Notes under the pieces: model-generated | Database searches by the model: none | What the model saw: the letters and a program-made list of their open reading frames with translations, nothing else | What the model was told of the DNA's origin: nothing | Made by a program: the position numbers and the translations under genes | Source of the DNA: Celeribacter ethanolicus | GTDB taxonomy: Bacteria > Pseudomonadota > Alphaproteobacteria > Rhodobacterales > Rhodobacteraceae | Reading direction: 5' to 3' | Assembly (NCBI RefSeq): GCF_001550095.1 | Contig: NZ_LRUC01000052.1 | Span: 62,001 to 126,000 of the forward strand | DNA length: 64,000 nt | Shown: piece after piece, positions 16,696 through 25,600 of the stretch | Position numbering within the stretch: position 1 is the first letter of the stretch | Layout: each line of letters begins with the position of its first letter

Positions 16696-16802
16696 GCCTC
16701 TTGCATTGCGCGAAAATCCAGCCCGGCAAAGATACCAGCATTTCAAAACAATGAGTCCAGAAAATCTGCGCCCACATTTTGACCATTTGATATAAAAAAT
16801 GA

Positions 16803-16835
16803 CTGGCCCGATAAATCTAAAGCTCTGGCCCTATA
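16803..16835. promoter_or_regulatory. Second pair of 22-bp-spaced direct repeats (MocR/TauR-like operator)
   Basis: CTGGCCCGATA (16803-16813) and CTGGCCCTATA (16825-16835) are 22 bp apart and differ at one base. On the other strand they read TATMGGGCCAG, matching TATAGTGCCAG at 12463-12473 near the MocR gene. They lie between the divergent aldehyde dehydrogenase and aminotransferase genes, where MocR proteins of amine catabolism usually bind. Function is inferred from position and similarity. Confidence 0.7.
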
Positions 16836-16890
16836 GGCCCCGCCTGCAAGCGGTGATTTACTCAGGTCCAGAATTACGGAGTCTCCCGCC

Positions 16891-18264
16891 ATGCACGACA
16901 ATGATCTTTCCGCCATCATCGAGGCCGACCGCGCCCATGTCTGGCACCACATGTTCCAGCACCAGCTTTTGGAAACGCGCGATCCCCGGATCATCGTTGA
17001 AGGCAAAGGCATGCGGGTTTGGGACCAGAACGGCCGCGAGTTTCTCGATGCGGTCTCGGGCGGCGTCTGGACGGTGAACGTCGGCTATGGCCGCGAGCGC
17101 ATCGCCAATGCGGTGCGCGATCAGCTGATCAAGATGAACTATTTCGCGGGCTCCGCGGGGTCCATTCCGGCGGCGAAATTCGCCGAGGTTCTGACCGCGA
17201 AAACGCCGGGTCTGTCGCGGATGTATTACTGCAACTCCGGCTCGGAAGCCAATGAAAAGGCTTTCAAAATGGTGCGTCAGATTTCGGCGCAGCGCTATGG
17301 CGGCAAGAAGTCGAAAATCCTCTATCGCGACCGCGATTACCATGGCACGACGATCGCCACGCTCTCGGCCTGCGGCCAGCAACAGCGCGCCGCGCATTAC
17401 GGCCCCTTCGTGCCGGATTTCGTCGAGGTGCCGCATTGCCTTGAGTACCGCAAACAGTGGGATGTCGAGAATTACGGCGAACGCGCTGCAGAGGCCATCG
17501 AAGAGGTGATCCTGCGCGAAGGCCCCGATACCGTGGGTGCGCTCTGCCTTGAACCGGTGACGGCGGGCGGTGGTGTAATCACCCCGCCGAAAGGCTACTG
17601 GGAGAAAATTCAGGAGATTTGCCGCAAATACGACATCCTCTTGCACATCGACGAAGTCGTGTGTGGCATGGGGCGCACGGGCGAGTGGTTCGGCTATCAG
17701 AACTACGGCATCGAGCCGGATTTCGTGACCACCGCAAAAGGCGTGGCCTCCGGCTATGCGGCGATTGCGGTGATGCTGGCGTCCGACCGGGTGTTCGACA
17801 TGTTCAAGGACAAGCCCGAGGACCCGCTCAACCACTTCCGCGACATTTCCACCTTTGGCGGCTGCACCGGCGGCCCGGCGGCGGCGCTGGAGAACGTGGC
17901 GATCATCGAGGAAGAGGGCCTTCTGGACAACACCAAGGTGATGGGCAAGCGTCTTCTGGACGGGTTGGCCGCGCTTGAGGACAAGCATGAGCTCATTGGC
18001 AACACGCGTGGTCTTGGCCTGTTCTGCGGCGCGGAGCTTGTGGCGGATCGCGAGACGAAGGAACCGCTCTCCGAGAAGCTGGTTCAGGCCGTCGTGGCCG
18101 AGTGCGACAAGCAGGGCGTGATCATCGGCGCGACCATGCGCTCGCTGCCGGGGTTCAACAACACGCTGTGCTTCTCCCCGGCGCTGATCTCGAAAGCGGA
18201 CGACATCGACGAGATCCTGACCGCTGTCGACAACGCCCTGACCACGGTTGCAGCGGCGATGTAA
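16891..18264 (+). CDS. Class III aminotransferase, taurine/hypotaurine-pyruvate type
   Basis: This is a PLP-dependent class III aminotransferase, 457 residues, resembling taurine-pyruvate aminotransferase (Tpa) over its full length as I remember that family: 'EADRAHVWHHM' at the N-terminus, 'GGVWTVNVGYG', 'YYCNSGSEANEKAF', 'HIDEVVCGMGRTG', the PLP lysine in 'TTAKGVASGYA', and 'STFGGCTGGPAAAL'. It would move the amino group of taurine, hypotaurine or a similar omega-amine to pyruvate, giving alanine and an aldehyde. No sulfoacetaldehyde acetyltransferase (xsc) gene is present nearby, while an aldehyde dehydrogenase is, which fits hypotaurine better than taurine. Regulation by the MocR protein through the upstream repeats is likely. 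Confidence 0.88.
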   Translation: MHDNDLSAIIEADRAHVWHHMFQHQLLETRDPRIIVEGKGMRVWDQNGREFLDAVSGGVWTVNVGYGRERIANAVRDQLIKMNYFAGSAGSIPAAKFAEVLTAKTPGLSRMYYCNSGSEANEKAFKMVRQISAQRYGGKKSKILYRDRDYHGTTIATLSACGQQQRAAHYGPFVPDFVEVPHCLEYRKQWDVENYGERAAEAIEEVILREGPDTVGALCLEPVTAGGGVITPPKGYWEKIQEICRKYDILLHIDEVVCGMGRTGEWFGYQNYGIEPDFVTTAKGVASGYAAIAVMLASDRVFDMFKDKPEDPLNHFRDISTFGGCTGGPAAALENVAIIEEEGLLDNTKVMGKRLLDGLAALEDKHELIGNTRGLGLFCGAELVADRETKEPLSEKLVQAVVAECDKQGVIIGATMRSLPGFNNTLCFSPALISKADDIDEILTAVDNALTTVAAAM

Positions 18265-18295
18265 GATCACCCCTCACCGTATTGAAATCTAAAGA

Positions 18296-19057
18296 TTACG
18301 CCTCGCCGATGTGCGGGGCGTTTTCTTGATCTAGCACCCCGCTTTCTTCTTTGAGGCCGGTGCCGGTCAGACCACGCTTGAGGGCCTCGCGGGTGAGCCA
18401 TGCGATTTTCGTCGCGGCCTGATCATAGGACATGCCACCCTTGCCGTGGATGTTCGAGAGACAGTTGCGGGCGCTGTCCTTGAGGCCCGGTCGCGGGCCA
18501 TAGGTCAGGTACGCGCCGAGGCTGTCGGCCACCGTCAGGCCGGGACGCTCGCCGACCAAGAGGACCACGAGCCTCGCACCGAGCGCTGCGCCGATCTCGT
18601 CGCCGATGGCGACGCGGGCTTGGGTGGCGACGACGACGGGACCGAGGGTGAGGCCTTCGAGTTTGGCGCTTGCCGCGTGAACCACGGCGGCAGCATGGGA
18701 TTGGACGGCGGCGGAGGACAGGCCGTCGGCGATAACGAAGGCGACGTCGCAGGGCGTGCGGGCGTTGAGCTTGTCCGCCTCACCCGCCCAGAGTTTGCGG
18801 CCAAGGTCCGGACGGCGCAGGTAGCTGGCGCGGTCGGGAGCGGCGGAGGTGACGCGGATGACCTCGAAAGGCGACAGCTCGGCCTCCAAAGCGTCCACGT
18901 CGAGGCCGGAATGCACCGCGTCGCGGGCGCGGGCATGGGCGAACTGGAACTCAAGATTGGCGCCGGTCGGAAGCCCCGCCCCGTTGCGGCCAAGACCGAT
19001 GCGGGCGGGGGTGGCGGCGCGCAGTTTGGCCCATGGATCTTTCATCACATCCGTCAT
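18296..19057 (-). CDS. eutC: Ethanolamine ammonia-lyase small subunit
   Basis: This is the light chain of the adenosylcobalamin-dependent ethanolamine ammonia-lyase, 253 residues. It has the conserved 'TPARIGLGRNGAGLPT' near residue 16, 'FQFAHARARDAVH', and the B12-side motifs 'VIADGLSS' and 'LLVGERPGL', 'YGPRPGLKDSARNCLSNIHG'-like residues near 195-210 (landmarks only). The start is the ATG that overlaps the eutB stop (ATGA). The enzyme converts ethanolamine to acetaldehyde and ammonia. The last codons coincide with a terminator for the convergent aminotransferase gene. No microcompartment shell genes are present in the window. Confidence 0.95.
   Translation of the reverse strand: MTDVMKDPWAKLRAATPARIGLGRNGAGLPTGANLEFQFAHARARDAVHSGLDVDALEAELSPFEVIRVTSAAPDRASYLRRPDLGRKLWAGEADKLNARTPCDVAFVIADGLSSAAVQSHAAAVVHAASAKLEGLTLGPVVVATQARVAIGDEIGAALGARLVVLLVGERPGLTVADSLGAYLTYGPRPGLKDSARNCLSNIHGKGGMSYDQAATKIAWLTREALKRGLTGTGLKEESGVLDQENAPHIGEA
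18298..18326 (+). terminator. Terminator of the aminotransferase gene, inside the 3' end of eutC
   Basis: ACGCCTCGC (18298-18306) pairs with GCGGGGCGT (18313-18321), with one G-T wobble, and is followed by TTTTCTT on the plus strand. It sits 33 bases after the aminotransferase stop. The same bases encode the last residues and part of the stop of eutC on the other strand, so the sequence serves both genes. Confidence 0.7.
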
Positions 19058-20436
19058 TGCGCCGCCTCCAAAAGCCGTGCCGCGCCAAGATCGCTTTGCA
19101 GCAGATGGCCGGTTTCGGACACAAGCCCCATGGCGGTGAGCCAAGCCTCGAACTCCGGCGCGGCTTTGAGGCCCAGCGAATTGCGCAGGTACGCGATGTC
19201 GTGGAACGAGAGGCTTTGATAGTTGAGCATGATGTCATCCGCCCCCGGCACCCCGATCAGGAATTGTGCGCGGGCATTGGCGAGAAGCGTCATCAAAACG
19301 TCCATGTCGTTCTGATCGGCCTCGGCATGGTTGGTGTAACACACGTCACAGCCCATCGGCAGGCCAAGGAGTTTGCCGCAGAACACATCCTCAAGACCGG
19401 CGCGGATGATCTCTTTGCCGTCGTAAAGATATTCCGGCCCGATAAAGCCCACCACCGTGTTGACGATCAGCGGATCGAAGGCGCGGCAGACGGCATAGGC
19501 GCGGGCCTCGACGGTTTGCTGGTCGATGCCGTGATGGGCGTCGGCGGAGAGTGCAGACCCCTGCCCGGTTTCGAAATACATGACGTTCTGCCCCATCGTG
19601 CCGCGGTTCAGCGAAAGCGCCGCCTCATGGGCCTCCTTGAGCATCGAGAGCGTCACGCCAAACCCCTCATTCGCCGCCTCGGTGCCCGCGACGGATTGGA
19701 ACACCAGATCGAGGGGCGCGCCGCGATTGATAATCTCGATCGAATTGGTGACATGGGTCAGCACGCAGCTTTGCGTCGGAATGTCGTAACGGCCACGCAG
19801 ATCGTCGAGCATGGAGATCAACGTCATGGCGGTCGGGATGTTGTCGGTTGCCGGGTTGATCCCGATCACCGCATCGCCCACCGCATAGGACAGGCCGTCG
19901 AGGGTGGAGGCAACGATGCCTTTCAGATCGTCCTGCGGGTGGTTGGGCTGAAGCCGCGACCCGATGCGGCCCTCAAGGCCCAGAGTGGAGCGGAAGGCCG
20001 TGACCACGGTGATCTTGCGGGCGACGGCGATCAGGTCGCGGTTGCGCATGATCTTCGACACGGCGGCGGCCATTTCCGGCATGAGACCGGGAGCAAGCGC
20101 CGTCAAAGCGGCGGGTGTGGCGGCGTCGGACAGAAGCCAGTCGCGAAACTGACCGACGGACATATGCGAGACGGGCGCAAAAGCCGCCGCGTCATGTGTG
20201 TCGACGATCAGACGCGTGACCTCGTCTTCTTCATAAGGAACCAGCAACTCTTCGAGGAAGGTTTTCAGAGGCAGATCGGCCAGAACCATCTGCGCCGCGA
20301 CGCGTTCGACATCGCTTGTCGCGATCAGCCCGGCCAGAGCATCGCCCGAGCGCGCGGGCGTGGCCTTGGCCATCACCTCCGCGAGGTTGGAAAAGCGAAA
20401 CACCTCGCCGCCAAGGGTGGTGCGATAGATCGGCAT
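19054..20436 (-). CDS. eutB: Ethanolamine ammonia-lyase large subunit
   Basis: This is the catalytic heavy chain of ethanolamine ammonia-lyase, 460 residues, the usual length. Conserved segments include 'PARSGDALAGL' near the N-terminus, 'GDAVIGINPATDN' near residue 190, 'YFETGQGSALSADAHHG' near 287, and 'GCDVCYTNHAEADQND' near 360, which line the TIM-barrel active site. With EutC and adenosylcobalamin it releases acetaldehyde and ammonia from ethanolamine. It is the first gene of a two-gene operon. The absence of eut shell genes indicates the simple, non-compartment form, in which acetaldehyde must be removed by a soluble dehydrogenase such as the one at 15205-16695. Confidence 0.96.
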   Translation of the reverse strand: MPIYRTTLGGEVFRFSNLAEVMAKATPARSGDALAGLIATSDVERVAAQMVLADLPLKTFLEELLVPYEEDEVTRLIVDTHDAAAFAPVSHMSVGQFRDWLLSDAATPAALTALAPGLMPEMAAAVSKIMRNRDLIAVARKITVVTAFRSTLGLEGRIGSRLQPNHPQDDLKGIVASTLDGLSYAVGDAVIGINPATDNIPTAMTLISMLDDLRGRYDIPTQSCVLTHVTNSIEIINRGAPLDLVFQSVAGTEAANEGFGVTLSMLKEAHEAALSLNRGTMGQNVMYFETGQGSALSADAHHGIDQQTVEARAYAVCRAFDPLIVNTVVGFIGPEYLYDGKEIIRAGLEDVFCGKLLGLPMGCDVCYTNHAEADQNDMDVLMTLLANARAQFLIGVPGADDIMLNYQSLSFHDIAYLRNSLGLKAAPEFEAWLTAMGLVSETGHLLQSDLGAARLLEAAQ

Positions 20437-20532
20437 GCGTTCGTCCCGTTGCTGTCTCGTCCCAAAATCCTAGCGACGAAAGCCGGAGGGTTCGAGAGCA
20501 CGCGCAACCGCAGCCGGGGCGGGCCTGCAAAT

Positions 20533-21228
20533 TCAGGCGTCATCGCCCATTTTTACGGCACAGCCCGTCAGGAAAAGCCGGACCGCCAGAGCGCGCCGCT
20601 CCGCCAAAAGCTCGGGCGTCGGTTCGGCGAACTCGGGATCGAGCAGGCGCACAAGAGGATCGCCGAAAGCCATGCTGACAATGAGATCGGCCGACAGCGC
20701 CGCCTGATCCGGGGCAAGCGACAGGCGCCCCGCCGTGATTTCGCGCATGATTTCGTCGCGCACATAGCCGGTCAACCGCCCGCGCCCCTCATGCACCAAC
20801 CCACGCGCCAGCGCCGGATAGGTCTGCGCCCGCGCCACCATGGTGCGCAGGAATTCCAATTTGTGCCGGTCCGATCCGGGCGGTTTGTTGAAGGTCAAAA
20901 GCAGATCGAGCCGCTCGGAAAACGGCCTGTCCTGATCCTCTTCGGGCAGGGGCTGGAAAATCGAGGCGCTGATGCGGGCGATGACGCGGCCCAGCAAAAC
21001 TTCCTGACTGTCGAAATGCGCATAGAGCGTGCGTTTCGACATGCCTGCGCGCCGGGCGATGGCCGACATGGTCACGTGATCGAAGCCACGCTCCATCATC
21101 AGCGCGTGGGTGGCGTCGAGGATCACCGTCTCACGCGCCTCGAAATCCATCTGCACCGGCCGCCCGCGCTTGCGGACTCCGGTCTCCTGCGCGGCGGCCT
21201 CCTCCGGCTCTGCCTCATATTTAGACAC
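20533..21228 (-). CDS. TetR/AcrR-family repressor of the RND efflux genes
   Basis: This 231-residue protein has a TetR-type helix-turn-helix in residues about 25-70, recognisable from 'ILDATHALMMERGFDHVTMSAIARRAGMSKRTLYAHF' landmarks (DHVT, RRAGMSKRTLY). The C-terminal domain should bind an inducer. The N-terminus is acidic (EPEEAAAQE). It is divergent from the RND adaptor and pump genes, the classic position of AcrR/TtgR-type local repressors. It would bind the 208-bp intergenic region and be released by pump substrates. Neighbouring eutB on the same strand is 96 bp downstream and may receive read-through transcription. Confidence 0.9.
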   Translation of the reverse strand: MSKYEAEPEEAAAQETGVRKRGRPVQMDFEARETVILDATHALMMERGFDHVTMSAIARRAGMSKRTLYAHFDSQEVLLGRVIARISASIFQPLPEEDQDRPFSERLDLLLTFNKPPGSDRHKLEFLRTMVARAQTYPALARGLVHEGRGRLTGYVRDEIMREITAGRLSLAPDQAALSADLIVSMAFGDPLVRLLDPEFAEPTPELLAERRALAVRLFLTGCAVKMGDDA

Positions 21229-21381
21229 CTGCGACAGCCCACAACTCCCTTCTCAGATGCGCACATCCGGCGCGCTTTACAAAACTATCGGGTTTCTTTA
21301 ATCAAAATTCAAGTCATGTTCCAATGCACAGATGACAAACACCCGGAACATGCCCTGACCGCCGCGCATTCGCGCCCCCTC

Positions 21382-21424
21382 AAAACCCCTCGCCCCCGAC
21401 CGAAACGGTCCGGGGTTTGTTTTG
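21382..21424 (+). promoter_or_regulatory. Terminator-like leader hairpin before the RND adaptor gene
   Basis: AAACCCC (21383-21389) faces GGGGTTT (21412-21418) with an inner GACC/GGTC pair around a GAAAC loop, followed by GTTTTG. This sits in the 5' leader and ends right before the CCGGAG ribosome-binding site at 21425-21430. It could terminate early or mask translation, so it is a candidate attenuator. It might alternatively be the 3' end of an upstream leader transcript. Confidence 0.45.
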
Positions 21425-21436
21425 CCGGAGATTTTC

Positions 21437-22603
21437 ATGCCCTGCCCACGCCCTGTCCTGCCCCGCCGGAGCGCCGCCCTGCTCGCCCTTGCCCTGATGG
21501 CGGGCCAGCCCGTTCTGGCCCAGAACGCCCCGCCGCCCACGCCCGTGACCGTGGTCACGCTGAATGCGGGAGACGTGACGCTCAGCAGCCCGCTGCCCGG
21601 CCGGGTCGCCGCCTCCGCCGAGGCCGAAGTCCGTCCGCAGGTCGGCGGCATCATCCAGAAACGCCTGTTTGACGAGGGCAGCACGGTCAGCGAGGGCGAT
21701 CCGCTCTATCAGATCGACGCGGCGACCTATGAAGCGGTGAAGGCCGTGGCGGAGGCGAGCCTTGCACAGGCGAAAGCGGCGCTGAAATCGGCGGAAATCG
21801 AATACGAACGCCAGCAGGAACTGAAAAGCCGCAACGTCGTGGCGCAGCAGAACCTCGACAGCGCCATTGCCGCGCGCGACAGTGCCCTCGCGGCGGTGAA
21901 AGTGGCGGAGGCCAATCTCCTTTCGGCGGAGATCGACCTTGAGCGGACCCAGATCCGCGCACCGATTTCCGGCGCCGTGGGGCTGAGCGCGGTGAGCCAG
22001 GGGGCGCTTGTGACCTCCGGGCAATCGACCGCGCTGACCACGATCCGGGCCCTCGACCCGGTCTATGTCGACGTGACGCAGGCGGCCTCCGAAATGCTGC
22101 GCTGGCGGCGGATGGGCAACGGTGCGGAATTTTCCGAGACGCTCGGCCAGACCGTGTCGCTGACGCTCGCCGATGGCAGCTCCTATGAGTACAAAGGCGA
22201 ATTGTCCGCCGCCGAACCCTATGTGAACGAGGACACCGGCACGATCGTACTGCGGCTGTCCTTCCCGAACCCGGATCATTTCCTTCTGCCGGGCATGTAT
22301 GTCCAGGTCGAGATGCCGCAGGGCGTGGTCCCCGGCGCGGTGCTCGTGCCGCAGGAAGCGGTGACGCGGGACCGGCGCGGGCGTCCGATGGCCTTGGTGG
22401 TGAATGGCGAGAATGTGGTGGAAAGCCGCGTGCTCGACGTGGTGAGCGACCAAGGCAACAACTGGATCGTGACCGGCGGGGTTGCAGAAGGCGAACGGGT
22501 GATCGTCGCGGGTCTGCAAAAGACCGCAGCCGGTGCGACAGTGGCACCGCAGGAACAGGGGGCCGAGGCGCCCGCCGCCCAAGACGCCCAGCCCAGCGAA
22601 TGA
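21437..22603 (+). CDS. RND efflux periplasmic adaptor (AcrA/MexA-like)
   Basis: This is the membrane-fusion subunit of a tripartite RND pump, 388 residues. It has a signal peptide ('ALLALALMAGQPVLAQ', cleavage after residue ~30), paired lipoyl half-motifs, a helical hairpin with 'RNVVAQQNLDSAIAARDSA', and a beta-barrel region ending in 'VPQEAVTRDRRGRPMALVV'. The ATG at 21437 is chosen for its CCGGAG ribosome-binding site six bases upstream. It bridges the inner-membrane pump encoded 21 bp downstream to an outer-membrane channel. No outer-membrane factor gene is present in this operon, so a TolC-type protein from elsewhere must serve. No lipobox cysteine is present. Confidence 0.93.
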   Translation: MPCPRPVLPRRSAALLALALMAGQPVLAQNAPPPTPVTVVTLNAGDVTLSSPLPGRVAASAEAEVRPQVGGIIQKRLFDEGSTVSEGDPLYQIDAATYEAVKAVAEASLAQAKAALKSAEIEYERQQELKSRNVVAQQNLDSAIAARDSALAAVKVAEANLLSAEIDLERTQIRAPISGAVGLSAVSQGALVTSGQSTALTTIRALDPVYVDVTQAASEMLRWRRMGNGAEFSETLGQTVSLTLADGSSYEYKGELSAAEPYVNEDTGTIVLRLSFPNPDHFLLPGMYVQVEMPQGVVPGAVLVPQEAVTRDRRGRPMALVVNGENVVESRVLDVVSDQGNNWIVTGGVAEGERVIVAGLQKTAAGATVAPQEQGAEAPAAQDAQPSE

Positions 22604-22624
22604 CCGGCATAAGGACCTGAGAAT

Positions 22625-25600
22625 ATGGCTCGTTTTTTCATCGACCGCCCGGTCTTTGCCTGGGTGATTTCCATCCTGATCATGGGGGTCGGCCTGTTGT
22701 CGGTCTTCACGCTCCCGGTGGCGCAATATCCGCAGATCGCACCGCCCTCGGTGTCGATCCGCACGACATATCCCGGCGCATCCGCCGAGACAGTGGCCAA
22801 CACCGTGACCCAGATCATCGAACAGCAGATGACCGGGCTCGACGGCATGCGCTATATGTCCTCAAGCTCGACCTCGGCGGGATCTGCCACGATCACGCTG
22901 ACCTTTGCGACCGGCACGGACCCGGACATCGCCCAGGTTCAGGTACAGAACAAACTGTCCCAGGCCACGGCGCTGCTGCCCGATGCGGTGCAGCGCCAGG
23001 GGGTGACGGTACAGAAAAGCTCCGCTGGCTTCCTGATGGTTCTGGGGGTGATCTCCGAGGACGGCAGCATGGATCAGGCCGACCTCGCCGACTATCTCAA
23101 CACCAATATGGTGGACGCCTTCAGCCGGATCGAAGGGGTCGGTGGCACCCAGGTGTTCGGCGCGAAATACGCCATGCGGATCTGGCTCGACCCGTCGAAA
23201 CTTGCGGCGTTCGACATGACACCGTCGGATGTGGTCGGGGCCGTCTCGGGCTATAACGCCCAGATCTCGGCAGGCTCCTTCGGGTCGCTGCCCTCGCCGG
23301 AGGGACAGGCCTTTACCGCCACGATCTCCGCGCAATCGCTGCTTCAGACGCCGGACGATTTCCGCAACATCATCCTGCGGTCGGAATCAGACGGCGGGCT
23401 CGTGCTTCTGGACGATGTCGCCCGGGTCGAAGTCGGGGCGGAAAACTACTCCACGATCTCGCAATATAACAGCCAGCCCGCCTCGGGTATGGCGATCCAG
23501 CTCGCGCCGGGCGCCAACGCGCTCGACACCTCGAAACGGGTACGCGCGATGATCGACGAGTATGCGCAATACTTCCCCGAGGGCATGACCTATGTCATCC
23601 CCTATGACACCACCCCCTTCATCGAAATCTCGATCCACGAGGTGCAGAAGACCCTGATGGAGGCCATCGTCCTGGTGTTCTTCGTGATGCTTCTGTTCCT
23701 CCAGAACATCCGCGCCACGCTCATTCCGACGCTGGCCGTGCCGGTCGTGATCCTCGGCACTTTCGCGATCCTTGCGGTCTTCGGCTTCACGATCAACGTG
23801 CTCACCATGCTGGCCATGGTGCTCGCCATCGGTCTTCTCGTCGATGACGCCATCGTGGTGGTGGAAAACGTCGAACGGATCATGGAAGAGGAAGGGCTCA
23901 GCCCCCGCGAGGCCACACGCAAGTCGATGGACCAGATCACCGGCGCGCTCGTGGGCATCGCCCTCGTGCTCTCGGCGGTGTTCATCCCGATGGCCTTCTT
24001 CGGGGGTTCCACGGGCGTGATCTATCGCCAGTTCTCGATCACCATCGTCTCGGCCATGCTCCTCTCCGTGGTGGTGGCTCTGACGCTGACACCGGCGCTT
24101 TGCGCCACAATCCTGCGCGGCAAGGACGCCCATCACGCCAAACGCGGACCGTTCGGCTGGTTCAACACCGCCTTCGACAAGCTCTCCGGCGGCTATGGCT
24201 CGACCGTGGGCTACATGATCCGGCGTCCGCTGCGCATGCTCGTGATCTATGGCGGCATGGGGGCGGGCATCGCCTGGCTGTTCATGCAAACCCCGACCGG
24301 ATTCCTTCCGGATGAGGATCAGGGCATCATGATGGCGCTGGTGCAGGGCCCCTCGGGCTCCACTGCCGAGAACACGCTCGCGGCCAACGCCCAGATCAAG
24401 GACTACTTCCTGACCGCCGAAAGCGAGAATGTCGAAGCGGTGTTCAGCATCGCGGGCTTCTCCTTCTCCGGTCAGGGGCAGAACAACGGTCTGGCCTTTA
24501 TCCGCATGAAGGACTGGGAAGAGCGCACCGAGCCGGGACAATCGGTGCAGGCCATCGCGGGACGGGCTTTCCCCGCCTTCATGGGCATTCAGGAAGCCAT
24601 GGCCTTCCCGATCGTGCCGCCCGCGGTGATCGAGCTTGGCAACGTCTCGGGGTTCGACTTCTACCTGCAGGCGCAGGGCGGTCAGACCCACGAACAGCTC
24701 CTGGAAGCGCGCAACATGTTGTTGGGCATGGCCGGGCAAAGCCCGCTGATCGCCTCCGTGCGGCCCTCCGGCCTCGAGGATGCGACGCAGTTCAAGCTCG
24801 ACATCGACTGGCGCGCGGCGGGGGCCATGGGCATTGATCCGGGCGACGTCGGCGACACGCTGTCGATCGCCATGGCCGGATCCTATGTCAACGACTTCAA
24901 CGACAATGGCCGCACCAAGCGCGTCTATGTCCAGGGCGATGCCGACAGCCGGGCCACCCCGGAGGACCTTCAGAAATGGCGGGTGCGCAACTCCTCTGGC
25001 GAGCTGGTGCCGTTCTCGAACTTCACCACCGAACGCTGGGTCAACGGTCCGCAGGGTCTGAACCGCTACAACGGCACACCCTCGATGCAGATCCAGGGTT
25101 CTCCGGCTCCGGGTGTATCGACCGGCGAGGCGATGGCGGAAATCGAGAATCTCGTCAGCCAGATCCCCGGCGGCTATTCGGTGGCCTGGACCGGTCTGTC
25201 GCTTGAGGAAAAGGACTCCGGGTCTCAGGCACCGATGCTCTACATGCTGTCGCTGGCGGCGATCTTCTTCTGTCTCGCAGCACTTTACGAAAGCTGGGCA
25301 ATTCCCTTCTCCGTCATGCTCGCCATGCCCGTGGGGATTCTCGGCACGCTGTTCACCGCCTGGCATTTCGGCTTCGACAACGGCGTGTTCTTCCAGGTCG
25401 GCCTTCTGACCGTGATCGGTCTGACCGGCAAGAACGCCATTCTGATCGTCGAGTTCGCCCGCGAGCAGGTGGATGCCGGCAAGGATCTGTTCGAGGCCGT
25501 GCTGACGGCGGCGAAACAGCGTTTCCGCCCGATCGTGATGACCTCCATGGCCTTCTCGCTGGGTGTTGTGCCGCTGGTGCTCTCCTCCGGCGCGGGTGCG

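Noticed and set aside
16322-16786. Alternative frames in the aldehyde dehydrogenase 5' region
   Set aside because: They are Arg/Gly-rich shadows without motifs, while the dehydrogenase frame is continuous through the catalytic Cys and Glu.
16891-18264. GABA or beta-alanine aminotransferase
   Set aside because: The N-terminal EADRAHVWHHM and other segments fit the taurine-pyruvate type better; however, substrate choice within class III cannot be settled by eye.
19033-21672. 879-codon plus-strand open frame
   Set aside because: It runs antisense through eutB and the TetR gene, both supported by conserved motifs; its product is His/Arg-rich and lacks domains.
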